The notes beneath the pieces were generated by a model. It saw nothing but the letters and a program-made list of their open reading frames with translations. It searched no databases and was not told where the DNA came from. Below are positions 1 to 8,479 of a stretch of 64,000 nt of DNA, piece by piece. The DNA is from Bog-473 sp036268485. GTDB taxonomy: Bacteria > Actinomycetota > Acidimicrobiia > Acidimicrobiales > RAAP-2. How positions within the stretch are numbered: position 1 is the first letter of the stretch; the number at the start of each line of letters is the position of its first letter. The DNA lies in assembly GCA_036268485.1 (NCBI GenBank), contig DATAUC010000023.1, forward strand, positions 8,678 through 72,677, written 5' to 3'. The position numbers were made by a program, and so were the translations under genes.

Positions 1-699
1 GGCCACCGCCTTGGTGGCCCGCACGTGCAGGCCGGTGACGATGGCGTGGTCGATCTCGCCTTCGGTGACGCCGGCATCCTTGAGGGCTGCCGCAAAGGCC
101 TCGCGGGCCAAGGGCACATACATCTCCTCGCCGAAGCGCTCCTCCCAGATGTGCGAGTCGCTCTCTCCGAGCACGCGCCAACGGTCCAGGAACTCGTCGC
201 TGCTCGAACCGCGCCCGATGAGTTCGGCCACGGCGCCCTCACCCGAGCACACGAAGGCCACGGCGCCGTCGCCGCTGTCGCGTTCCTCGGCCGATCCGGC
301 CAAACCAGTGCGCAGATCGGACAGGACGGCCAGCGTCGTGCGGGCCGGGGCGCCGGACAGAGCGGCCAGCAGGGTGGCCGTGGCCGAGCGGGACGAGCCG
401 GTCAGGTCATAGGCGCCACAGCCCCGGGGCAGGCCCAGGGCGGCGTGGATCGTAGTGGCGCTGGTCTTGTCCAGGTAACCCGGTGCGGGCGTTGAGAAGA
501 GGAGGTCCTGCGGTTGCGGCTGGGCCACCGCCAGGGCTCGTCGGGCCGCCGCCACGCCCATGGTGGTGGTGTCCTCGTCGTGTGAGGCCACGCTGCGCGT
601 TCCCTTGCCGCCACCGCTGCCCAGCACCTGACGAATGGCCGCCTGGCGCATCCTCCAATAGGGCACGTAGGTACCCCACCCGACAATGCCACCGCTCAT
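1..699 (-). CDS. HMG-CoA synthase / KAS-III-like protein, 3' end outside window
   Basis: An open frame of 233 codons runs from an ATG at 699 to the window edge with no stop, so the C-terminus is missing. The N-terminus (GGIVGWGTYVPYWR, then DEDTTTMGVAAARRAL) is that of the thiolase-fold HMG-CoA synthase/3-oxoacyl-ACP-synthase-III family that actinomycetes often pair or fuse with OB-fold (DUF35) domains. Where KAS III enzymes have the nucleophilic cysteine, this protein reads YDLTGSSRSA, with serine at about residue 103, so ordinary Claisen chemistry is doubtful. It lies 16 bp downstream of the hydantoinase-B-like gene on the same strand, probably one transcript. Family assignment is good; the reaction is unknown. 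Confidence 0.72.
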   Translation of the reverse strand, partial: MSGGIVGWGTYVPYWRMRQAAIRQVLGSGGGKGTRSVASHDEDTTTMGVAAARRALAVAQPQPQDLLFSTPAPGYLDKTSATTIHAALGLPRGCGAYDLTGSSRSATATLLAALSGAPARTTLAVLSDLRTGLAGSAEERDSGDGAVAFVCSGEGAVAELIGRGSSSDEFLDRWRVLGESDSHIWEERFGEEMYVPLAREAFAAALKDAGVTEGEIDHAIVTGLHVRATKAVA

Positions 700-715
700 A
701 ACGACCTTCCCGTCT

Positions 716-2527
716 TCAGGCGGCGCGCTCGGCCCGCATGGCGTCACGCCGACCAACCGTCGCCGCCTCGTCAATGACCAGCGTAAGTTCTTCGAGGGAC
801 CCGGTCAGCACGACGCCGTAGTCGCGCTCGGCCCCTTCGACACTGACGTACTCGTCCAGCACGTCGTCCAGCACAGCCGTGGCCGGTCGGGCAAGCGGGT
901 CGCCCCAGCCGCCGCCGCCGCCGTAGTCGAAGCAGATGCGGTCACCCGCCTTCATGGGGACCCAGTCGGCCGTATGGGCCACCACCAGCTCGTCCTCGGA
1001 GCCGTAGCGCAGCGTCAGCTTGTTCGGCGCGCCCTTACTGCCCCCGGCGATGCCCGGCATGGGGTACTTCATGCCGACGACGTAGGTGTACACGTTGGAG
1101 TCGACCAGGACTTCCTTGATGTAGTGGCTGCCGCAGCCGCCGCGCCACTGCCCGGCGCCGCCGGAGTCGGTGCGGTAGTCACGGCTCCACTGGATGTGGG
1201 GGTAGAGGCTCTCGTTGATCTCCGCCGTGGCCTTCCACAGGTTGCCGAAGGCGGCGCTGACGGCGCCCCAGGCATCCATGCCCTTGGCCGCGTTGCACCA
1301 GCCGGCGTAGACCTCGGCCGAGCCGTCGACGAAGACCTGGCCGCTGCGGGGATCGATGCCCTTGATGTTGGTGGGGATGCCCGTCTTGTAGGTCTGGGGC
1401 ACGGCGCGCTCGGGCAACACTCCGGACAGCGCCACCGCGATGACCTCGCCGATGTCGGCCCCGGGGTGGTGGGTGCCGGCGCTGACCGGGCGGCCGGCTC
1501 GCGGGTTGAGCACGCAGCCCTCGGGCACGATCAGCTCAATGGAGTTGAAGAACCCCTCGTTCTTAGGGATCTCCGGATCCATCATGGCGGCCACCTGGGC
1601 CACCGTGTAGCCCCGGGTGTTGCCGTAGGTCGACCAGGCCTGGAGTTCCTGGCGCTCGTCGCTGCCGGTGTAGTCGATGGTCAGCTTGGGCCCGTCCACC
1701 GTGATGGCCACATGGAGATGGATGTCCGGGTTGCCCAGCGGGTCGTGGTCGACGTAGGCGTCGCCCTCGTAGGTGCCGTCGGGCCAGGCCGCGATCTCCT
1801 CGCCGAAGCGCTTGGCGGCGTAGTCGATCATGTGGTCGACGGCGGCCTCAATCATGTCGACGCCGTAGCGCTCCACCAATCCGACCAGGCCTTCGGCCGC
1901 TTGCTGGGCGGCACCGATCTGGGCCCGCAGGTCGCCCAGGTAGCCATCGAGCCGGTTGTTGACCTGCAGGGCGTAGAGCACGTCGCGGCGTTCGACACCG
2001 CGGTCGAGGACCTTGACCACGGGCCAGCGCACGCCTTCACCCCAGATGTCGGCCGCCGTCACGTTGTAGCCGCCGGGCACGGCGCCGCCGGTGTCGCCGT
2101 GGTGGCACTGGATGGAGGCGATCAATACCAGGTGCCCGTCGACCACGACGGGAGCGAACACGTTGTAGTCGGGCAGATGGCCGCCACCGTGGTACGGGTC
2201 GTTGGCCACGAAGACGTCGCCTTGATTGAACTCCTCGACGCCGAGGAAGTCGAGCGCGAAGCGCACCGGCAGGGTGGAGGTGAGCATGAATTGCGGGATG
2301 CCGACGCTCAGGGCGGCCAGGCGTCCCTTGCCATCGAGGATGGTGGCGTTGCGCTCATTGGACTGGTTGAGGATGGGCGTGGTGGCCGTCCGGGAGACGT
2401 ACATGGCCATCTCGAAGCAGACCGTCTCCATGGTGCCCCGGATGACCTCGGCGGTGACGGGATCGACCGTCCCGCCCGCCATGAGTCGATCCCTTGGTCC
2501 TGCCAGAGCCTGCAAATCGACGTTCAT
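716..2527 (-). CDS. hyuB: Hydantoinase B / oxoprolinase-type subunit (HyuB family)
   Basis: The 603-residue protein has the HyuB layout: an N-terminal DPVTAEVIRGTMETVCFEM stretch, a metal-site-like NDPYHGGGHLPDYNV segment near residue 110, and a glycine-rich C-terminus (DYGGGGGWGDPLARP) typical of N-methylhydantoinase B, 5-oxoprolinase B and acetone-carboxylase alpha relatives. These enzymes use ATP to open cyclic amides or activate ketones, normally with a HyuA partner. No HyuA is in view; it could lie beyond base 1. The gene precedes the KAS-III-like gene by 16 bp. A palindrome about 60 bp upstream is shared with two other promoters in this flank. Substrate unknown. Confidence 0.85.
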   Translation of the reverse strand: MNVDLQALAGPRDRLMAGGTVDPVTAEVIRGTMETVCFEMAMYVSRTATTPILNQSNERNATILDGKGRLAALSVGIPQFMLTSTLPVRFALDFLGVEEFNQGDVFVANDPYHGGGHLPDYNVFAPVVVDGHLVLIASIQCHHGDTGGAVPGGYNVTAADIWGEGVRWPVVKVLDRGVERRDVLYALQVNNRLDGYLGDLRAQIGAAQQAAEGLVGLVERYGVDMIEAAVDHMIDYAAKRFGEEIAAWPDGTYEGDAYVDHDPLGNPDIHLHVAITVDGPKLTIDYTGSDERQELQAWSTYGNTRGYTVAQVAAMMDPEIPKNEGFFNSIELIVPEGCVLNPRAGRPVSAGTHHPGADIGEVIAVALSGVLPERAVPQTYKTGIPTNIKGIDPRSGQVFVDGSAEVYAGWCNAAKGMDAWGAVSAAFGNLWKATAEINESLYPHIQWSRDYRTDSGGAGQWRGGCGSHYIKEVLVDSNVYTYVVGMKYPMPGIAGGSKGAPNKLTLRYGSEDELVVAHTADWVPMKAGDRICFDYGGGGGWGDPLARPATAVLDDVLDEYVSVEGAERDYGVVLTGSLEELTLVIDEAATVGRRDAMRAERAA

Positions 2528-2588
2528 GAGCCCTCCCCGAGTGCCCCGACCAGTGCGCCGGACGCATCGTGTCCTGTCAGCTGTTTCC

Positions 2589-2604
2589 TGACATCGGTGT
2601 CACC
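2589..2604. promoter_or_regulatory. Putative operator, copy A (TGACATCGGTGTCA)
   Basis: A perfect palindrome TGACA-TCGG-TGTCA lies between the hydantoinase-B gene (start 2527) and the methyltransferase gene upstream of it. The same 14-base pattern, TGAC-R-Y-M-R-R-TGTCA, recurs at 6764 and 12071, each time just upstream of an acyl-CoA-metabolism gene. It is probably the site of one repressor, but no TetR/GntR gene is visible in this flank. Confidence 0.5.
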
Positions 2605-2640
2605 TTCACTGTACACCGGGTGCCTGCGGGGTCAGGCTGG

Positions 2641-3408
2641 TCAGGCGGTGGCGTGGACCACCATGACCCAGCTGTCGAGCTCGAGCGGCCCGCCGCCTCC
2701 GGCGGTGAACCCGACGTCGCTGAAGCCGGCCTCTTCGAGCCAGTGCAGCCATTCGGGCGGGGTGGGCAGCCGGATGAAGTGGGCGCTGCGCCGCACCTCG
2801 CCGTCACGGTGCACGGTGCGTTCGGTCACCATGCGACCGGTCAGCGGATCGAAGTGGTTGCGATCGATCTGGGCATCGTCCCCCCGGATGACCACGGTGG
2901 CGTCGGGCGTGGCCGTGAAATGCCGGACGGCGCCGTCGTGGTGCATGGTGTCGATCAACAGCTGGCCGCCGGGGCGCAGGACGCGGCGGAACTCCTGCAG
3001 GACCCGGCGGCAGTCGGCGTCGTCGTAGTACCCGAACGACGTGTACCAGCACACCACGGCGTCAAAGGCGACCTCGAACGGCCCGTCGACCGGCAACTGA
3101 CGCAGATCACCCCGCACGTAGGCCTGTCGTCCGGTGGGCCCGTTGGCCTGCTCCCGGGCCAGTTGCAGGTAGGGAGCCGAGAGGTCGACACCGGTCACGT
3201 CCATGCCGGCGGCGGCCAGGCGGCGGGCGATGCGGCCGTGGCCGCACGGGGCATCGAGGATGCGGGCTCCGGCGGGGAGACCCAGGCGCCCCAGAATGTC
3301 GGCCGCATCGTCGTCCGAATGCTGATCGTCGATCGACTCCTCGTAGAAGTAGAGATAGTCGTCGCCGAAGGTCGCGGCCAGATCGAAGCCGGGCAGGTCG
3401 AACTCCAT
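2641..3408 (-). CDS. Class I SAM-dependent methyltransferase
   Basis: The 255-residue product has the Rossmann methyltransferase signature: motif I ILDAPCGHGRIARRLA near residue 45, an acidic VTGVDLS strand that would bind the ribose, and a post-motif LRPGGQLLIDTMHHDG. The sequence just upstream (YRRRCG) is poorly conserved-looking, so the ATG giving MEFDLPGFDL at 3408 is preferred over a longer frame reaching 3549, which would run into the divergent thioesterase gene. The target is unknown; the short aromatic C-terminal half suggests a small molecule. It lies divergent to the thioesterase, with 28 bp between starts. Confidence 0.82.
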   Translation of the reverse strand: MEFDLPGFDLAATFGDDYLYFYEESIDDQHSDDDAADILGRLGLPAGARILDAPCGHGRIARRLAAAGMDVTGVDLSAPYLQLAREQANGPTGRQAYVRGDLRQLPVDGPFEVAFDAVVCWYTSFGYYDDADCRRVLQEFRRVLRPGGQLLIDTMHHDGAVRHFTATPDATVVIRGDDAQIDRNHFDPLTGRMVTERTVHRDGEVRRSAHFIRLPTPPEWLHWLEEAGFSDVGFTAGGGGPLELDSWVMVVHATA

Positions 3409-3436
3409 GCCGCATCTTCGCCGGTATCGTCGTCGC

Positions 3437-4285
3437 GTGCCGACCGCCCACAGCTCCTTCGACCTGGCCACCCGGATCCGCCCCGGCTCGGACCCGGACC
3501 GCTTCGACGTCGACATCGACCCGGCCTGGACCGTGGGCGACAAGCCCAATGGTGGCTACCTCCTCGCTCTCCTGGCTCAGGCGGCCCGCCACCGGGTCAA
3601 CAGCGACAAGGCAACCGACTCCGACGCCCTGGCGTCCTCCATCACGTACCTGGGGGCGCCGGACCTCGGTCCCGCCGTCATTGAGACCACCGTCCTGCGA
3701 CAGGGCCGCACCGCCGTCCACGTGCGTGCCGTCATCACGCAGAACGACGCTGCGCTGGTCGATGCCGTCTTCGTCATGGGCACGGTGCCCGAGGCCACAT
3801 CCCCCCGCTATAACGATGTGCCGCCCCTCGAGGCGGCGCCGCCCGAAGACTGCGTGCGCCTGAAGCCGGCCATGCCGAGCGGGGTGCACGTCGGCATGCT
3901 CGACGTCACCGATCTCCGGCTGGACCTGGGGTCGCTCCCTTTGGCCTCTTCGGGGCCCGAGGCTGCATCCCGGGAGGCCGAGCTGCGCGGCTGGACCAGG
4001 TTCGACGACGGCCGGCCGCCCGACCCGCTCTCCCTGTTGTATTTCGCCGACGCCATCCCTCCCGCCACCTTCCCCATCGGCTCGAGCGGATGGGTGCCCA
4101 CGCTGCAGATGTCGGTCTACGTCCGGGCCCGGCCGGCGCCGGGGTGGCTGGGTGTGCGCTTCACGGCCCACGTGGTGGCCGGCGGCATGGTCGACGAAAC
4201 CTGCACCCTGTGGGACAGCCGGGGCTACGTGGTGGCCCAAGCCACCCAGCTGGCCCGGCTGCGCTTTCCCGACGAGGTGGCCTAG
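3437..4285 (+). CDS. Acyl-CoA thioesterase family protein (double hotdog)
   Basis: The 282-residue protein resembles TesB-type double-hotdog thioesterases. The N-terminal hotdog carries DPAWTVGDKPNGGYLLALLAQAA, with the helix expected to cradle the acyl-CoA, and the second half has VAGGMVDETCTLWDSRGYVVAQATQLARL, the usual hotdog-2 ending. The GTG at 3437 (VPTAHSSFDL) is favoured because the residues before it are an arginine run that overlaps the opposite gene's start. Its stop is directly abutted by the GTG of the LLM oxidoreductase, so the two are translated from one message. It likely hydrolyses or buffers acyl-CoA intermediates. Confidence 0.8.
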   Translation: MPTAHSSFDLATRIRPGSDPDRFDVDIDPAWTVGDKPNGGYLLALLAQAARHRVNSDKATDSDALASSITYLGAPDLGPAVIETTVLRQGRTAVHVRAVITQNDAALVDAVFVMGTVPEATSPRYNDVPPLEAAPPEDCVRLKPAMPSGVHVGMLDVTDLRLDLGSLPLASSGPEAASREAELRGWTRFDDGRPPDPLSLLYFADAIPPATFPIGSSGWVPTLQMSVYVRARPAPGWLGVRFTAHVVAGGMVDETCTLWDSRGYVVAQATQLARLRFPDEVA

Positions 4286-5215
4286 GTGCCTGTCACTCTC
4301 GGCATCGTGACGCCCGTGCTGCACATGAATCCCCGCTTCGATCCGCCGGAGTGGGAAGTGACGGCCAGCGTCAACGACGTGGTGTCGGTGGTGCAGATGG
4401 CCGAGGCGTTGGGGTACGACTGGGTGGCCTGCTCCGAACACATTGCCATCCCGGCCGCGGCCTCCACCGCCCGAGGTGGGCGCTACTGGGACCCGTTCTC
4501 CACCCTCGGGTTCTTGGCGGCCAAGACGACGACCATCGGTCTGCTCACCCACATGGCGGTGCTGCCGTACCACCATCCACTCGAGTTGGTGAAGCGCCTG
4601 GGGACCCTCGATCTGCTCAGCGAGGGCCGGGTCATCGCCGGGGTAGGCGTGGGCTCGCTCCAGGCCGAATTCGACGTGCTCGGACATCGCTTCGAGGGCC
4701 GGGGCGATCAATCCGATGATGCCATTGCGGCCCTCCGGGCCGCCTGGGGCACCCGCGTGCCCGAGTACCACGGCACCCACTACGACTTCGAAGGCTTCAT
4801 CGTCGAGCCGTCCGGCCTGCCCCGCCCCCTCCCCGTCTGGGTGGGGGGCCGCACCAAGCGCTCACTGCGCCGGGCCCTGGCGCTGGGCGATGCCTGGATG
4901 CCCTTCGGCTACCGGCTCGAGGAGCTCTCAGCCGTGGTGTCAGACCCTGCGATCCGGCAGTCGCTGGCCGACTACGCCGACGAGCACGGCCGTGGGCTCC
5001 AGCTGATCTTCGCCCCGGAACCACCGGTGAACCCTCTCGACGATCCCGAAGGCACCGCCTCGTTCCTGGCTGCCTACGTGGCCATCGGCGCCACCGGGTT
5101 CAGCCTGCGCTTCGAGCACCACTCCATGGCTCACTACTGCGAGCAAATGGAAGCCATGCAGGCGGTGGTGGCGCAGCTAGGCGGTGACGTCGGTCAACCG
5201 GGCCCGCAGCTCTGA
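4286..5215 (+). CDS. LLM-class F420-dependent oxidoreductase
   Basis: The 309-residue product is a luciferase-like (beta/alpha)8 barrel: DWVACSEHIAIP near residue 50, LLTHMAVLPYHHPLELVKRLGTLDLLSEGRVIAGVGVGS in the middle, and PLPVWVGGRTKRSLRRAL as the phosphate-binding region. This order fits the F420-using LLM subfamily, whose members reduce or oxidise secondary alcohols and enoyl groups. The GTG start follows the thioesterase stop without a gap. The last 39 bases overlap the 3' end of the convergent acyl-CoA ligase gene. The cofactor assignment rests on family resemblance, not on a diagnostic residue. Confidence 0.85.
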   Translation: MPVTLGIVTPVLHMNPRFDPPEWEVTASVNDVVSVVQMAEALGYDWVACSEHIAIPAAASTARGGRYWDPFSTLGFLAAKTTTIGLLTHMAVLPYHHPLELVKRLGTLDLLSEGRVIAGVGVGSLQAEFDVLGHRFEGRGDQSDDAIAALRAAWGTRVPEYHGTHYDFEGFIVEPSGLPRPLPVWVGGRTKRSLRRALALGDAWMPFGYRLEELSAVVSDPAIRQSLADYADEHGRGLQLIFAPEPPVNPLDDPEGTASFLAAYVAIGATGFSLRFEHHSMAHYCEQMEAMQAVVAQLGGDVGQPGPQL

Positions 5216-6721
5216 TTTGATCACCTTGCCCGTCGCATTGCGAGGAAGTTCGCTGACGAAGACGTACTGCCGGGGCACCTTGTAGTCAGCCAACTGGGCC
5301 AAGGCGTACTCACGGAGCGTCTCGCCATCGACATGGACGCCGGCATGGAGGACCACGAAGGCCACTACGTCCTCCCCCAGCACCGGATGGGGTCCGCCGA
5401 CGACCGCCACCTCGGCCACGGCGTCGTGCTGCACCAGTACGTGCTCGACGTCTGCTGCATGCACGTTGTTCCCACCGCGAATGATGACGTCCTTGCTGCG
5501 CCCGACAATGTAGAGGTAGCCGTCGTCGTCCAGTCGGCCGAGGTCGCCCGTCACCAGCCAGCCGTCACGCCACATCTCGGCCGTGGCCTCGGGATCGCCG
5601 AAGTACTCGCGCTGGCGCCCCGGCAGCTGCATGCGCACTTCACCGACCTCATTGGCCGGCACCGGTTCGTCGGCGACGTTGACGATGCGCACGAGGGCCG
5701 GCGGGGCGATCATCCCCACCGAGCCAGGCCGCTTGACCGCCTCGCCCTTGGGCATGATGCAGTAGGCCGAGCCGGCTTCTGTCATGCCGTAATTGTTGGA
5801 GACGGCGGCATCGGGCATGCGAGCCTGCAGGCGCTCGAGCACGAACGGAGCCAGCGGCGCACTCCCGACCGAACACATGGCGACCGAGGAGAGGTCGACG
5901 GTATCGAAGCCGGGCTGGTCCAGCAGCAGGTGCGCCATGGCCGGCACCAGGAAGATGGCCATCGGGCGCTCCGCCTCCACCACCTGGAGCCAACGGGCGG
6001 CATCGAACTTCGGCATGTAGATGCCCCGGAGGCCGAGCTTCATCGGGGTGTTGACCAGCGCGATGCCGGCAAAGGTGAACATCGGACTGGCGTGGAGCCA
6101 GCCGTTCCCGCTCCACGACGGTGCCACCTCGCCCACCATGGAGGCGTTGTTGTGCCGGACGGCCACGCCTTTGGGCCGTCCGGTGGTGCCGGAGGTGTAG
6201 AGGATGTCGGCCAGGTCGTCGGCGGCCCGCTCCACCTGGAAGTCACCCCGGTCCCCCGCTGTCACCTCGGACCAGGGCACGACCCGGATCGAACCGGTTG
6301 TGGCTGAGGCGCCGGCCCCGTCGGTAGCGGCGCTGGCGTCGACGACCAGCCGCAGGGCCTCGTTGGCCACCCCGATGTCGTGCGTCACCAGGTCGTCGTC
6401 GGCCACCACGGCCACAGCACCGGAGTGAGCCAACATGTGGCCCACCTCGGCCGGGGCCAGGCGCGGGTTCATGGGCACCGCCACCCCACCGGCCCGGTGG
6501 ACGGCGGCGTAGGACACCAACCAACGCAAGGCCTGCTCGGGGTGTAGGTGGATACCCACCCGGCCTCCCGGGCTCACCCCACCAGCCACCAGGCCCCGGG
6601 CCAACGCGTTAGCCGACCCGTCCCAGTCGGCAAAGGTGAGATGGCCGGCGTCGACCACGGTGTAGGCAGTCTCGGCTGGAAACGCGGCGGCCATCTTGCG
6701 CAGGTGTTCGTCGATCAACAC
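5177..6721 (-). CDS. Acyl-CoA ligase (AMP-forming, ANL superfamily)
   Basis: The 514-residue protein carries the ANL signatures in order: P-loop DILYTSGTTGRPKGVAVRH near residue 160, NNYGMTEAG, the GWLVTGDLGRLDDDGYLYIVGR hinge region, and the C-terminal lysine loop PRNATGKVIKSELR. It should activate a carboxylic acid as acyl-AMP and then acyl-CoA. Length fits medium/long-chain FadD enzymes. The GTG at 6721 is chosen because a GGGGGG tract lies about 10 bases before it and the ligase fold begins there. It is divergent to the OB-fold gene; a shared operator lies between them at 6764. Confidence 0.88.
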   Translation of the reverse strand: MLIDEHLRKMAAAFPAETAYTVVDAGHLTFADWDGSANALARGLVAGGVSPGGRVGIHLHPEQALRWLVSYAAVHRAGGVAVPMNPRLAPAEVGHMLAHSGAVAVVADDDLVTHDIGVANEALRLVVDASAATDGAGASATTGSIRVVPWSEVTAGDRGDFQVERAADDLADILYTSGTTGRPKGVAVRHNNASMVGEVAPSWSGNGWLHASPMFTFAGIALVNTPMKLGLRGIYMPKFDAARWLQVVEAERPMAIFLVPAMAHLLLDQPGFDTVDLSSVAMCSVGSAPLAPFVLERLQARMPDAAVSNNYGMTEAGSAYCIMPKGEAVKRPGSVGMIAPPALVRIVNVADEPVPANEVGEVRMQLPGRQREYFGDPEATAEMWRDGWLVTGDLGRLDDDGYLYIVGRSKDVIIRGGNNVHAADVEHVLVQHDAVAEVAVVGGPHPVLGEDVVAFVVLHAGVHVDGETLREYALAQLADYKVPRQYVFVSELPRNATGKVIKSELRARLTDVTA

Positions 6722-6763
6722 TCGGCCGGTGCCCCCCAAAGCTCGTCGTCGGCGCCTAAAAGT

Positions 6764-6777
6764 TGACGCCGGTGTCA
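6764..6777. promoter_or_regulatory. Putative operator, copy B (TGACGCCGGTGTCA)
   Basis: This copy of the TGAC-N5-TGTCA palindrome lies between the divergent acyl-CoA ligase (start 6721) and OB-fold/thiolase genes (start 6890). It shares the extended sequence TGACGC-N3-TGTCAGG with the copy at 12071. Its position fits simultaneous control of both divergent transcripts. Confidence 0.5.
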
Positions 6778-6889
6778 GGTTCGTTGCAGCATGGCCGATG
6801 CTCGACCGGTGGTCAATCCGGCCGGGCGGCGATGAGAGCGTCTCCGGACCGGACATCCGGGCGGGAACCGAACGAGGGGGCACACCCAG

Positions 6890-7297
6890 ATGAGCATGGT
6901 TCGCTTCGACCTTCCGACACCCGAAGGCGACACCATCGAATTCTGGGAAGCGGCCAAGGACGAGCGGTTGCTGATCAAGCACTGCCTGAGCTGCGATGCC
7001 TACTCCTATTACCCGCGACCGTTCTGCCCGTCCTGCTGGAGCGAAGAGGTCGAGTGGTTCGAGGCCAGCGGCGAAGGCACGTTGTACACCTGGTCGGTCA
7101 TCTACAGCAACGACATGCCGCCCTTCAAAGAACGGGTGCCCTACGTGGCGGCCATCGTCGATTTGGCCGAGGGTCCCCGCATGATGACGAACGTCGTCGA
7201 GTGCCCCTTCGAGGAACTGCAGGTGGGGATGGCGCTCAAGGTCACGTTCCAGCCGATCTCTGACGACTACACCATCCCCGTATTCGTGCGGGCCTAA
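6890..7297 (+). CDS. Zn-ribbon/OB-fold (DUF35-type) acyl-CoA-associated protein
   Basis: The 135-residue protein begins with a short helix, then a four-cysteine zinc ribbon (HCLSCD at residues 32-37 and FCPSCW at 45-50), then an OB fold ending in VTFQPISDDYTIPVFVRA. Such proteins act as partners of thiolases or HMG-CoA-synthase-like proteins, where the OB fold contacts the CoA or subunit interface. The thiolase gene follows 9 bp later, preceded by a strong AAGGAGG site, which supports a heteromeric complex. The ATG at 6890 has a second in-frame ATG two codons later. Confidence 0.87.
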   Translation: MSMVRFDLPTPEGDTIEFWEAAKDERLLIKHCLSCDAYSYYPRPFCPSCWSEEVEWFEASGEGTLYTWSVIYSNDMPPFKERVPYVAAIVDLAEGPRMMTNVVECPFEELQVGMALKVTFQPISDDYTIPVFVRA

Positions 7298-7306
7298 GGA
7301 GGATTT

Positions 7307-8479
7307 ATGACTGACGCCGTCATCGTCGCCGCCGTCCGGACAGCCATTGGCCGCTCCGGCAAGGGCCTTTCCAGCCTCACCCTGCTGGACATCGGCGCCC
7401 AGACCGTCTCTGGCGTCATCGCCAACGCCGGGCTGGACGTCAATGACATCGACGACCTGCTGATCGGCGAGGTGCTCCAAGGCGGTGGCTGCACGGCCCG
7501 CTACATCGCCAACGTCCTCGGTCTCCCACCGAACACCCCCGGGGGAACGGTGCAGCGCCAGTGCGCCACGGGCATGATGGCCGTCCAGGAAGCCGCCGCC
7601 AACATCCGTTCCGGCATGGCGCGCGTGGTGATCGCCGGCGGTGTGGAGTCGATGACCCGTTCGCCGGCCATCTTCGCCAAGTCACCGGTCGCCTTCGGCC
7701 ACATGACCCAGTTCATCCCGCCCAGCCACCCCGACACGGCCGACGCGCCGAACATGAACATGTTGATCACGGTTGGTGAGAACACGGCCAACGAATGCGG
7801 CATCACCCGCGAAGAGTCGGACTACTGGTCGTACCATTCGAACATACGGGCCATCGCGGCCATGGACGACGGAAGGTTTGCCGAGGAGATCATCCCGGTG
7901 ACCGTCCCTGTCGGCCGCGGCGAGACAGCCACCATCAGCGTGGACGAGCACCCCCGACGGGACACCACGCTGGAGAAGTTGGCCGCCCTGCCCTCCCTGA
8001 CCGGTCCCAACGGCACCATCACCGCCGGCAACTCTTCAGGTATCGCCGACGGGGGCGCCGCCCTCATCGTGGTGGACCGCGAGTACGCCGAGGCCCACGG
8101 CATGACCATCCTGGCCACTGTCCGCTCGTGGAACTCCTGCGGCATTGAGCCCGGCCGCACCGGCCTGGCCCCGACCATCGCGGTGCCACGGGCGCTCGAG
8201 CTGGCGGGCCTCGACGTGTCGGACGTCGACCTGGTCGAGATCAACGAGGCCTTCGCCAGCATGTCGGTGGCCTGCTCACGCAAGTTGGGCTTCTCGCACG
8301 ACATCGTGAACGTCAACGGCGGCGCCGTCGGCATCGGCCACCCCGTGGCCGCGTCGGGCGCCCGGATCCTGGTCACTCTGATTCACGAGCTGCGCCGGCG
8401 CGGCGGTGGCATCGGCGTCGGCACGCTGTGTGCCGGCGGCGGCATGGGATCGGCCACCGTCCTGGAGGTTTACGCCTAA
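7307..8479 (+). CDS. Thiolase family protein (acyl-CoA C-acyltransferase)
   Basis: The 390-residue product has the full thiolase triad: nucleophile in VQRQCATGMMA near residue 88, the VEINEAFAS motif, the general base in GIGHPVAASGAR, and the second cysteine in GTLCAGGGMGSA. It should cleave 3-oxoacyl-CoA to acetyl-CoA plus a shortened acyl-CoA, or run the reverse. The ribosome site TAAGGAGGATTT precedes the ATG. It follows the OB-fold gene closely and abuts, tail to tail, the acetyl-CoA synthetase gene, whose stop codon begins on the next base. Confidence 0.93.
   Translation: MTDAVIVAAVRTAIGRSGKGLSSLTLLDIGAQTVSGVIANAGLDVNDIDDLLIGEVLQGGGCTARYIANVLGLPPNTPGGTVQRQCATGMMAVQEAAANIRSGMARVVIAGGVESMTRSPAIFAKSPVAFGHMTQFIPPSHPDTADAPNMNMLITVGENTANECGITREESDYWSYHSNIRAIAAMDDGRFAEEIIPVTVPVGRGETATISVDEHPRRDTTLEKLAALPSLTGPNGTITAGNSSGIADGGAALIVVDREYAEAHGMTILATVRSWNSCGIEPGRTGLAPTIAVPRALELAGLDVSDVDLVEINEAFASMSVACSRKLGFSHDIVNVNGGAVGIGHPVAASGARILVTLIHELRRRGGGIGVGTLCAGGGMGSATVLEVYA

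Noticed and set aside
686..3028. Very long open plus-strand frame (780 codons) over hydantoinase B
   Set aside because: It is antisense to a well-recognised gene, full of Gly/His/Asp low-complexity runs and without any domain; such frames arise from GC-rich codon use.
3107..4780. Open minus-strand frame of 557 codons over thioesterase and LLM genes
   Set aside because: Shadow of two real plus-strand genes; composition unlike a protein.
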